In this document: positions 57,354 through 64,000 of the stretch, in pieces
How positions within the stretch are numbered: the stretch's first letter is position 1
Layout of the letters: each line of letters opens with the position of its first letter
From: Shewanella basaltis
GTDB lineage: Bacteria; Pseudomonadota; Gammaproteobacteria; Enterobacterales; Shewanellaceae
Assembly: GCF_023283885.1 (NCBI RefSeq)
Contig: NZ_JAKILA010000014.1
Location: 1 to 64,000 of the forward strand
Length of the DNA stretch: 64,000 nt
Reading direction: 5' to 3'
Translations under genes and position numbers: made by a program
The notes under the pieces: generated by a model
What the model was told of the DNA's origin: nothing
Database searches by the model: none
Seen by the model: the letters and a program-made list of their open reading frames with translations, nothing else

Positions 57354-60300
57354 ATGTCGGCGAAACTGTTTAATCTTCCTATTAAGCTATCATTAGAAAT
57401 GATTGCGAAACTGTTTTCGGCCACGCAAATTCAAAAAGCACAAAATTACTTGATCCAGGGTCGGGTACTTGAAGTGACTGCCAGCAGTAATAATCATGAC
57501 ATCGAAGCCTATGTTGAAGGCTCCGCAGATGAGCCGTATCGTCAAGAAATCACCCTGGTTAATGTCAACCACAAAATTGTTATGCGCTCGCATTGCACTT
57601 GTCCTGTTCGCAGCAATTGTAAACATGTTGCCGCAGCCATGCTGGCGCTGGTAGACAAAAAGCCAGTAGAAGAACAGCGTATATATCAGTGGTTACGTCA
57701 GCTAGACGAACAAAAAGCGGTCAACGAATATGACGATGAGCAAGATGAAAAAGACCGCATTATTTATGTGTTATCGAATGACCCTAACGGTATTTTTGTT
57801 GAATTCAAACGCAGTAAACTGAATAAAAAAGGCCAATATAATAAAGGCAGCAAGCTGGCATTAACCGATATTCGTTACAGTATGCCATGGTGGATTGCCC
57901 CAGAAGATAAACAAATCATTAGTTTGTTATTGTCGTCCAATAATCATGGCTCAAAAATTTATATCGATGGCGAAATATCCTATTTAGCGTTAACCAAAAT
58001 GCTCGCTGAGCAAGTGTGCTTTTGGGAAGAAAATCGCACCCCACTCACCTGGGCTAAATCTATCGCGCCAGAGTTTGTCTGGTGTGAGCTTGATAAAAAG
58101 CACACACAAATGCAAATGCGCATGCCCGGTCTTGAAAACTGGGAGTTTATAGCCACAGAGCCGCCATTGTATGTTGAATTAGATTACTTACGCCTAGGTA
58201 AAATCAACACCGATTTATCGGCCAAAAAGCTCAGTTTATTGCAACACATGCCGCCAGTGCCACTGACGCAGGTGGACCAAATTAGTCACAAAATGCTGCA
58301 ACACTTTTCACCTAAAACCGTGCCAGTGCCAAGTGAAATCGATTTTTGCGAAATTAACGATCCACTGAAAACAAAATTGATTTTTACTCGCGAAATTTAT
58401 GCTAACAACCCCATATTACAACCGGTTATCCGAGTAGAGCAGCATTATGGTGCGGTCAGTTTTAATGCCTCACTCAAACCTGAGCGTATTAGCTTGGTTA
58501 AAAAAGGTCATGTGCAGTATCAGGTGCACCGAAGTGTTGAGCAAGAATTAGCTATATTACAGGCATTAACCGAAGCCGGTTTAGTGAGTTTTATTCCTAG
58601 TGAATATGCCAATCAGCCTGAGTATTATTTAAGCGTGGGCTTGTTGCCAGAATCAATTTTTGAATGGTCTGATTTAACTGAAAATGGCCTAGAGGCATTA
58701 ACTGCATTAGGTGTAGACATTGAGTTTGAAGATGACTTTGACTTAAAAATTGTCGATGCGCAGCTAGATGTAGATTTGGTTGATGATGACGAGTCTGGCT
58801 GGTTTTCGCTGTCGTTGAGCGCCGATATAGAAGGCCAAAATGTCCCCTTGCTCGCGTTGGTTGCCCGCTGGTTACAACAAAATGGTGAACCCGCCGACGA
58901 AGACGAATTGATTTTACCCGGGCCAAATGGCGGCTTTATTAAAATTAAAGCCAAAACCATTAAGCCATTGATTTCTATTATTCAAGAATTGTTTAACCGT
59001 CATTCGGGCGAGCAACTGACAATCCCGCGTAACCGTGCCCATATTCTTAATGACTTGTCTGCCAGCGATGTGCGTTTACTTAATGGTGAACGGGTGCGCA
59101 ACCTTGCGGCAAAATTAGCGGAATTCAAAGGGGTAACAGAAGTTGAGTTACCTGCAGGCTTAAATGCCACATTGCGCGACTATCAAAAACAAGGGTTTGA
59201 TTGGCTGTGCTTTTTAAAAGAGTATCAACTGGGCGGTATTTTGGCCGACGACATGGGCCTTGGTAAAACCATTCAAACCTTGGCTTTTTTACTAAAAGCT
59301 AAGCAAGAGGCCACACAGCATCGCACCAGCTTAATTGTGTGCCCAACCAGTTTGGTGGGTAATTGGCTTAAAGAAGCCAACAAGTTTGCCCCGTCACTGA
59401 ATGTGGTGGTGATCCATGGGCATAAACGTCAGCCATTGTTAGAGCAAATCGACGATTTTGATGTGGTGGTGACAACCTACCCGTTAATGCTGCGCGATGA
59501 AGCGATTTACAGCGATTATGTCTTTGAGCATATTATTTTGGATGAAGCTCAGCAGATCAAAAATGCTCAGGCCAAAGTGACCCAAGTCATTAAAACTTTA
59601 AAGGGTAAATTCCGCTTATGTTTGTCAGGCACGCCGCTGGAAAATCATTTAGGCGAGCTTAAATCATTGATGGATTTTTGCTTGCCGGGCTTATTAGGTC
59701 AGCACACTTACTTTAATAAAGAGTTTCGTGGGCCGATTGAAAAGCAAGCGGATGTTGAAAAATCACTATTGCTAAGCAAACGAATTTCGCCGTTTATGCT
59801 ACGACGCACCAAAAAAGAGGTGGTGTCCGAACTGCCTGAAAAAACGGAGATTATCCAAACACTTGAGCTTGAGAAAGATCAGCGTAATTTGTATGAGTCT
59901 ATCCGCTTAGTGATGGAGAAAAAACTTCGTGAATTATTTGCCAAAAAAGGGGTGTCGAGCAGCCATATTGAGTTTTTAGATGCATTGCTAAAATTACGTC
60001 AGGCCTGTTGTGATCCACGCCTTGTTAAACTTGAGCAAGCTCAACATGTCAAAGACAACGCCAAGCTCACCTGGTTAATTCAAAACCTGCCAGAAATGAT
60101 TGAAGAGGGCCGTAAAATCCTTATTTTCAGTCAGTTCACCGGTATGTTGGCGTTGATTGAAGATGAACTTAAAACCCTGGGTATTCGCTACAGTAAATTA
60201 ACCGGCCAAACACTCGACCGCCAACCCCAGATAGATGCTTTTCAAGAAGGCGATAACTCGGTGTTTTTAATCAGCTTAAAAGCCGGTGGTACAGGGCTTA

Positions 60301-60560
60301 ATTTAACTGCGGCTGATACGGTTATTCACTTTGACCCCTGGTGGAACCCTGCCGCTGAACGTCAGGCAACCGATCGGGCTCACCGTATTGGTCAGCTTAA
60401 TCCGGTATTTGTGTATAAGTTAATAGCCCAGGGCACGGTTGAAGAGAAAATTCAAGAAATGCAGCAGCATAAACAAGGTTTGGCTGACAGCATTTTATCT
60501 GATGGCACTCAAGGGCCATGGCAAGGCAACGCCGAGGATTTACTGGCGCTGTTGAGTTAA
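57354..60560 (+). CDS. SNF2-family ATPase with SWIM zinc finger
   Basis: This large (1068-residue) SF2 DNA translocase of the bacterial SNF2 group has an N-terminal SWIM zinc finger (CxC..CxH: Cys81, Cys83, Cys89, His91; CTCPVRSNCKH). A long middle region (~130-590) is of bacterial SNF2-associated type. The ATPase follows: ADDMGLGKTIQTL (Walker A), LDEAQQIKN (DEAQ), SGTPLENHLGEL, ILIFSQFTGML and ATDRAHRIGQ. It probably remodels nucleic-acid-protein complexes; the partner is unknown. ATG 57354 follows a TTG at 57351. Confidence 0.9.
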   Translation: MSAKLFNLPIKLSLEMIAKLFSATQIQKAQNYLIQGRVLEVTASSNNHDIEAYVEGSADEPYRQEITLVNVNHKIVMRSHCTCPVRSNCKHVAAAMLALVDKKPVEEQRIYQWLRQLDEQKAVNEYDDEQDEKDRIIYVLSNDPNGIFVEFKRSKLNKKGQYNKGSKLALTDIRYSMPWWIAPEDKQIISLLLSSNNHGSKIYIDGEISYLALTKMLAEQVCFWEENRTPLTWAKSIAPEFVWCELDKKHTQMQMRMPGLENWEFIATEPPLYVELDYLRLGKINTDLSAKKLSLLQHMPPVPLTQVDQISHKMLQHFSPKTVPVPSEIDFCEINDPLKTKLIFTREIYANNPILQPVIRVEQHYGAVSFNASLKPERISLVKKGHVQYQVHRSVEQELAILQALTEAGLVSFIPSEYANQPEYYLSVGLLPESIFEWSDLTENGLEALTALGVDIEFEDDFDLKIVDAQLDVDLVDDDESGWFSLSLSADIEGQNVPLLALVARWLQQNGEPADEDELILPGPNGGFIKIKAKTIKPLISIIQELFNRHSGEQLTIPRNRAHILNDLSASDVRLLNGERVRNLAAKLAEFKGVTEVELPAGLNATLRDYQKQGFDWLCFLKEYQLGGILADDMGLGKTIQTLAFLLKAKQEATQHRTSLIVCPTSLVGNWLKEANKFAPSLNVVVIHGHKRQPLLEQIDDFDVVVTTYPLMLRDEAIYSDYVFEHIILDEAQQIKNAQAKVTQVIKTLKGKFRLCLSGTPLENHLGELKSLMDFCLPGLLGQHTYFNKEFRGPIEKQADVEKSLLLSKRISPFMLRRTKKEVVSELPEKTEIIQTLELEKDQRNLYESIRLVMEKKLRELFAKKGVSSSHIEFLDALLKLRQACCDPRLVKLEQAQHVKDNAKLTWLIQNLPEMIEEGRKILIFSQFTGMLALIEDELKTLGIRYSKLTGQTLDRQPQIDAFQEGDNSVFLISLKAGGTGLNLTAADTVIHFDPWWNPAAERQATDRAHRIGQLNPVFVYKLIAQGTVEEKIQEMQQHKQGLADSILSDGTQGPWQGNAEDLLALLS

Positions 60561-60620
60561 GACTGGGTCGTTAGGTGTTGATCATTTTGAGTAAACGCGA
60601 GCTAATTTGAGGTTACAGCA

Positions 60621-60977
60621 TTGCCATCAATGTACTATAAACGTGGTTCTGGTGCACCAAGGTCAAGACGTGGTAATCGTGCAACGCCTGCATTGCACAT
60701 GGACTATTTTGAGCAAGTGTTTGCTGAACTGCGCCGTCACCCAGAAAAAATCGCTATTGTGAGACACAACATTGCAGAATTTCAAGCGCAGCCTTTTTTG
60801 AAAAAGGGCTTGCATACCGCCATTGATAGATTGCTACTGGTGTTTGAAGACAATGATGACATTGAATTGCTCTATAGGCAGGTCATGAGCGACGATATTG
60901 GTCAGCGGGTAAGACGCTACCCGCTGATTTTTAAAGGCATTATTTCACCCGCTAGCAAAACAGCAGATGAGCTATAA
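60621..60977 (+). CDS. Conserved hypothetical downstream of SNF2 gene
   Basis: The 118-residue soluble protein has a basic N-terminus (YYKRGSGAPRSRRGNR) and a helical rest (YFEQVFAELRRHPEKIAIVR, LLLVFEDNDDIELLYRQVM). TTG at 60621 is chosen because GAGG lies about 9 bases before it; ATG 60630 is possible. It lies 60 bp after the SNF2 gene, so it may share its transcript. It overlaps the convergent reductase gene by 6 bp. The family is not recognised. Confidence 0.65.
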   Translation: MPSMYYKRGSGAPRSRRGNRATPALHMDYFEQVFAELRRHPEKIAIVRHNIAEFQAQPFLKKGLHTAIDRLLLVFEDNDDIELLYRQVMSDDIGQRVRRYPLIFKGIISPASKTADEL

Positions 60978-61976
60978 CAAGCTTTGCATTACTCTGTGAG
61001 CAAACTCAGCTGGGCCGGCTAAAATCGCCCGGCCTACCGCCACTAAATCCACTTGCTTGGTGGCTAAAATGGTTTCGATGTAATCTACGCTTTCAATACC
61101 GCCAACACCTATAACCGCCGCAGTGGTTTTGCCGGTTAACGGCGCGGCATCTTCAACTAAAAAGCCTTCTCCACGTTTATCTTTAGGGCGATTCCAGCCG
61201 CCAATACCTGACGAAACATTGAGTATTTCAACGCCCGCAGCCACTAACCATTGGCTTATTTGTGCCATGTCTGCATGAGATAACCCGCCCGGATAGCCAT
61301 CTTGCCCCGGAATACGGGTCATTACCGCTAATCTCGGTGCCAGTTGTTTAATGTGAGTCACAATTTCAATTAATATTCTGGCGCGGTTTTCAAGCTTACC
61401 GCCGTAAATGTCTTCACGTTGGTTGGTTAATGGCGATAACCACTGATTAATGCCGTAGCCGTGTGCACAATGGATTTCAACTAAATCAAAACCGGCTTTG
61501 TCTGCACGTATTGCCGCTGCCACAAAATCTTGTTGCCACTGTTTAATATCGTCTATTGTCATGGTCCGTGGGGTGGGTAATACACGATCGTATGCGGGCA
61601 CCGTAATGCCAGAGGGCCCCATGACATCACTGCTAATACCTGCGCTGTCTTTGCCACCGCAATGGGTAATTTGTAATCCTGTTTTAACGCCAGCGTTATG
61701 CAGTGTTGTGGCTATCTGGGTTAATCCTGGTAAACATGCGTCATCGTGGGCACCGAGCTGGTTAGCTTCACTGCGCCCTGCCAAATTAACATGGCTGTAT
61801 TCAACCATCACAAGGCCCGCACCTGATTGAGCAAGATGATGATAATGCGCAATGGTGGTGGGTGTAGCTAAGCCATTTTCGTCCGCAGTTTGTGATGCCA
61901 TGGGCGGTACCACTAAACGGTTTTTAAGGGTTAATCCGCTGGTTAAGGTTAATGGAGTAAAGCGCAGTGCGGTCAT
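60972..61976 (-). CDS. Old yellow enzyme family NADH:flavin oxidoreductase
   Basis: This 334-residue FMN-dependent TIM-barrel reductase has the family motifs LKNRLVVPPMAS, LQITHCGGKDS, FDLVEIHCAHGYGINQWLSP, the NQREDIYGG loop and a C-terminal AVIGVGGI..VAVGRAILAGP phosphate-binding pair. It is of the YqjM/2,4-dienoyl reductase-like subclass without the FeS/FAD extension. It probably reduces activated C=C bonds, substrate unknown. It is 8 bp downstream of the LysE-type gene. Confidence 0.9.
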   Translation of the reverse strand: MTALRFTPLTLTSGLTLKNRLVVPPMASQTADENGLATPTTIAHYHHLAQSGAGLVMVEYSHVNLAGRSEANQLGAHDDACLPGLTQIATTLHNAGVKTGLQITHCGGKDSAGISSDVMGPSGITVPAYDRVLPTPRTMTIDDIKQWQQDFVAAAIRADKAGFDLVEIHCAHGYGINQWLSPLTNQREDIYGGKLENRARILIEIVTHIKQLAPRLAVMTRIPGQDGYPGGLSHADMAQISQWLVAAGVEILNVSSGIGGWNRPKDKRGEGFLVEDAAPLTGKTTAAVIGVGGIESVDYIETILATKQVDLVAVGRAILAGPAEFAHRVMQSLL

Positions 61977-61984
61977 TGAAAATC

Positions 61985-62599
61985 CTATAGGGTAATGGCA
62001 ACCAAGATACCTGCTAGCAGCATGATACAGCCAGCTGTACGATTAATCATAATGGCAGCTCTAGTTGAGCTAAACACTCGCTTGGTACTCGATGCCAAGT
62101 ATGCATAAACAAGGTTTACTGAACCAAAAGCACCAGTGGCGATGGTTAAAATAATGATGACATCCAAAAAGCTGACATGGGTCATAGGTACAAATGCCGG
62201 GAAAAAGCTCACATAAAAAATCAGCGCTTTAGGGTTTCCTAACGTGATTACAATGCCAGTGAAAACATTTTTAGTTAAACTGGCTTTAACCGTATCCACA
62301 AGTTGGACGCCATGTGCTGTTGCGCGCAACATACTTAAACCAAGCCAACACAAATACAACGCGCTGACGTATTTAATCAGTTCAAATGCTGGTCCAATTG
62401 CCTGAGCGATGGCAGCTAAACCAAACAAGGCTAATAAAATATACAAAAAGTCGCCAAGCAATACGCCAAGTGTTAACGCTGCGCCATGCATAAAGCCATT
62501 TGAGAATGATCGTGACACCACCGCAAATACCGCAGGCCCAGGGACAATAGCCAAAATAACCATGGTAAAAAATAACGCGATAATCTGTTGGTAAGCCAT
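61985..62599 (-). CDS. LysE family exporter
   Basis: The 204-residue inner-membrane protein has six predicted helices and the LysE/RhtB signature near the N-terminus: VPGPAVFAVVSRSFSNGFMHGAALTLG (in part). GNPKALIFYVSFFPAFV follows in the middle. It is predicted to export an amino acid or derivative. First gene of a two-gene unit with the reductase. Confidence 0.88.
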   Translation of the reverse strand: MAYQQIIALFFTMVILAIVPGPAVFAVVSRSFSNGFMHGAALTLGVLLGDFLYILLALFGLAAIAQAIGPAFELIKYVSALYLCWLGLSMLRATAHGVQLVDTVKASLTKNVFTGIVITLGNPKALIFYVSFFPAFVPMTHVSFLDVIIILTIATGAFGSVNLVYAYLASSTKRVFSSTRAAIMINRTAGCIMLLAGILVAITL

Positions 62600-62697
62600 G
62601 AATTGTCGTTAAATTCGGTGTAGGAACATTCGGGCGATTATATCGTAAGTTGATACAGAAAATGGCGCGATAAACTATCAATTGTGTAATCCATTAT

Positions 62698-62777
62698 GTC
62701 TGAAAATAAGAGTGTCTAAAAATAAAAGCGTCTGAAAATAAAAGCGTCTGAAAATAAGAGTGTCAGTAAATAACAGG
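62698..62777. repeat. 16-bp tandem repeat, four full units plus a diverged fifth
   Basis: The unit GTCTGAAAATAARAGY is repeated at 62698, 62714, 62730 and 62746, with a weaker copy (GTCAGTAAATAACAGG) at 62762. It lies 59 bp upstream of the DTW gene start, probably within its promoter or leader. Confidence 0.85.
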
Positions 62778-62835
62778 GGAGATGTGCTACATTATTTGCT
62801 AATTCAAGCCGATAGCCATTTTTGCAAGGAATGTT

Positions 62836-63336
62836 GTGCAGTTTATTTTATTAACTCATCCAAGAGAGCGGCTTCGCGCCACCAATACCGGCCAATTAGT
62901 GTTACAAGCATTAGGTGAACGCGCTCAAGTGATTGAATGGCATCGCAAACAGCCTGATGCGGCATTACTTGCAGCAATTGAGGCTGCGCGTGTGGGGTTG
63001 GTGTTTCCAACTGATGAACCGCTAAATATGACAGTCGACTCTGCTGGAGATTTACAAGCGTCCACACAAGAGTGTGCGCCGCCTTTTGAGTATTTGCTGT
63101 TGATTGATGCCACCTGGCAAGAAGCCCGTAAAATGTATAATCAAAGCCCATATCTTAAAAGCTTAGCGAAAGTGGGGTTACAGCCAGCCCACGCCTCTAT
63201 TTATCCCCTTAGGCGAAATCAACTCGAAGGCGGGTTATGCACCGCAGAATGCGTGGTGTTATTGCTTAAAAAAGCCGGAGAGCTTGAATTAGCACAGCAA
63301 TTAATTGAAAGCTTAATGGAGTTTATCAAGCGCTAG
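62836..63336 (+). CDS. tapT: DTW-domain tRNA-uridine aminocarboxypropyltransferase
   Basis: DTW-domain enzymes such as E. coli TapT make acp3U in the tRNA variable loop using SAM. The 166-residue protein has LTHPRERLRATNTG, the DTW core (here LLIDATWQEARKM, i.e. DATW) and YPLRRNQLEGGLCTAEC. GTG at 62836, with AAGGA 5 bases upstream. It is shorter than E. coli TapT because the N-terminal cysteine cluster is missing, so the exact tRNA position modified is uncertain. Confidence 0.82.
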   Translation: MQFILLTHPRERLRATNTGQLVLQALGERAQVIEWHRKQPDAALLAAIEAARVGLVFPTDEPLNMTVDSAGDLQASTQECAPPFEYLLLIDATWQEARKMYNQSPYLKSLAKVGLQPAHASIYPLRRNQLEGGLCTAECVVLLLKKAGELELAQQLIESLMEFIKR

Positions 63337-63377
63337 TTTACCCTTTATGAACAGCCTTCTCTGCGCGGCGTGATTTA

Positions 63378-63640
63378 TACCATTCCGCGTTAGCAAGTGA
63401 TCTCTCAGCGAGAATTTAAAAGGGCTTAAACAAGGCGAATGACTGAATGAATAGTGATTCTCTTTCGAAGTCATGCAACGCAGTGTAAGCCCTTTTAAAA
63501 CTCGCCTGAAAGGAATGCCCCAGCGGCTTTTGCTCTGCGTTCTCGCTATTTGAAAGGGAACAACCATTACTACATAGCGACGCCTTAATCAAAAACAGCT
63601 GGACGCATTCTGAGTGGTCACTTATTAATGCGGAATGGTA
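63378..63640. mobile_element. MITE-like element family A, copy 2
   Basis: The 263-bp element runs from TACCATTCCGCG to CGCGGAATGGTA-type ends (right end AATGCGGAATGGTA). It is flanked by TTA on both sides (63375-63377, 63641-63643). The right TTA is the stop codon of the adjacent minus-strand gene. It matches 52524-52791 throughout. Confidence 0.85.
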
Positions 63641-64000
63641 TTACTGAAAATCGATAAATATATTGGCGGTAAGGCGACCGGTTTGTGGGTTGGCATCGAT
63701 GTCGGTTTTTGGATTAACTAGGGTTGAATGCAGCAAGTTTCCGGGGTAAATCACTACACGATTTGGCCGATATTCTACCTGGTGAAACAGAGTGTAATGT
63801 TGATTGCTGGCAACACAATAGCGCGGACTTGTTTGGGTTATGTGATCCACAAAAGCTTGGGCCTTTGTAAAATATAAGTCAATGTTGTCGTGATTAATCC
63901 GCTCAAAACCGCTGCTATTGTGCCTAAAAAAACCTGTGTTGCCATGGGGGCCGTCATTAAGGTAATGCAATATGGCAAAATAATACGGATTAGGTGTGTC
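63641..64000 (-). CDS. Partial gene running off the window, DUF6445-like
   Basis: The frame is open to the right edge with no start inside, so only the last 119 codons are seen. Motifs LNDGPHGNTGFFRHNSSGFE and YPGNLLHSTLV, and the end TGRLTANIFIDFQ, recall the iron/2-oxoglutarate-oxygenase-like DUF6445 proteins found in tryptophan-halogenase/TonB-receptor neighbourhoods. Possible His ligands are in FRH and LLHS. The assignment is tentative. The stop codon coincides with the target repeat of the MITE. Confidence 0.55.
   Translation of the reverse strand, partial: DTPNPYYFAILHYLNDGPHGNTGFFRHNSSGFERINHDNIDLYFTKAQAFVDHITQTSPRYCVASNQHYTLFHQVEYRPNRVVIYPGNLLHSTLVNPKTDIDANPQTGRLTANIFIDFQ

Noticed and set aside
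62382..62681. 99-codon minus-strand frame
   Set aside because: It is a shadow of the LysE-type gene in another frame.
1..64000. Prophage, CRISPR, rRNA or tRNA genes
   Set aside because: None were recognised on either strand. Mobile DNA is limited to RAYT relics, REP-like repeats, an attC and MITE-like elements.

Overview
The window is a chromosomal segment of a marine gammaproteobacterium, most probably a Shewanella. This rests on low-to-moderate GC, gene content and close resemblance to Shewanella proteins (Syd with a GTG start, a DUF3192 lipoprotein, DUF2789, DUF3549/DUF3301, the yqcC-truC-yqcA cluster, and the uninterrupted rpsB-to-dnaE essential-gene run). Species assignment is inference.

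Layout. (1) 1-1620: a small accessory island. It holds the 3' end of a RAYT (REP-associated tyrosine transposase) gene, a dinJ-yafQ toxin-antitoxin pair with a palindromic operator, a highly structured non-coding stretch and a 39-bp REP-like repeat. (2) 1626-8524: ordinary genes (apbE, Sfp-type phosphopantetheinyl transferase, queF, syd, several DUF families, a GNAT). (3) 8525-12510: two membrane diguanylate cyclase genes on the minus strand, bracketed by two CsrB-type sRNA genes on the plus strand. Each sRNA has about 20 GGA motifs, a strong terminator and a UvrY/GacA-like palindrome about 170-180 bp upstream of its predicted start. (4) 12597-21484: an exported protein, DUF3301/DUF3549, yqcC-truC-yqcA, a PTS EIICB overlapping yqcA, purU, and a GAF/HD-GYP/CBS c-di-GMP phosphodiesterase. 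A 53-codon small ORF lies between truC and yqcA. (5) 21892-46360: the housekeeping core. On the minus strand are dapD, glnD and map. On the plus strand are rpsB, tsf, pyrH, frr, uppS, cdsA, dxr, rseP, bamA, skp, lpxD, fabZ, lpxA, lpxB, rnhB, dnaE and tilS. These cover translation, UMP synthesis, the undecaprenyl/isoprenoid/phospholipid pathways, outer-membrane assembly, lipid A and replication. (6) 46572-49860: an M28 peptidase, then a second accessory island. It holds a RAYT 3' relict, two cargo genes, a convincing integron attC site, and the same 39-bp repeat as the first island. (7) 49882-64000: a divergent GNAT/C39-peptidase and RimK-like ATP-grasp pair, a soluble GGDEF protein, a Kef-type antiporter, a SWIM/SNF2 helicase, an old-yellow-enzyme reductase, a LysE exporter, a DTW-domain tRNA-modifying enzyme, and a truncated gene running off the right edge.

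Small non-autonomous elements are frequent. Three MITE-like families occur twice each and a fourth once. Two copies have target duplications that contain the stop codon of the adjacent gene. The most interesting signals are the Csr-sRNA/diguanylate cyclase locus and the two islands sharing the same brackets (RAYT 3' end on the left, 39-bp repeat on the right) around different cargo, one of which contains a lone attC.
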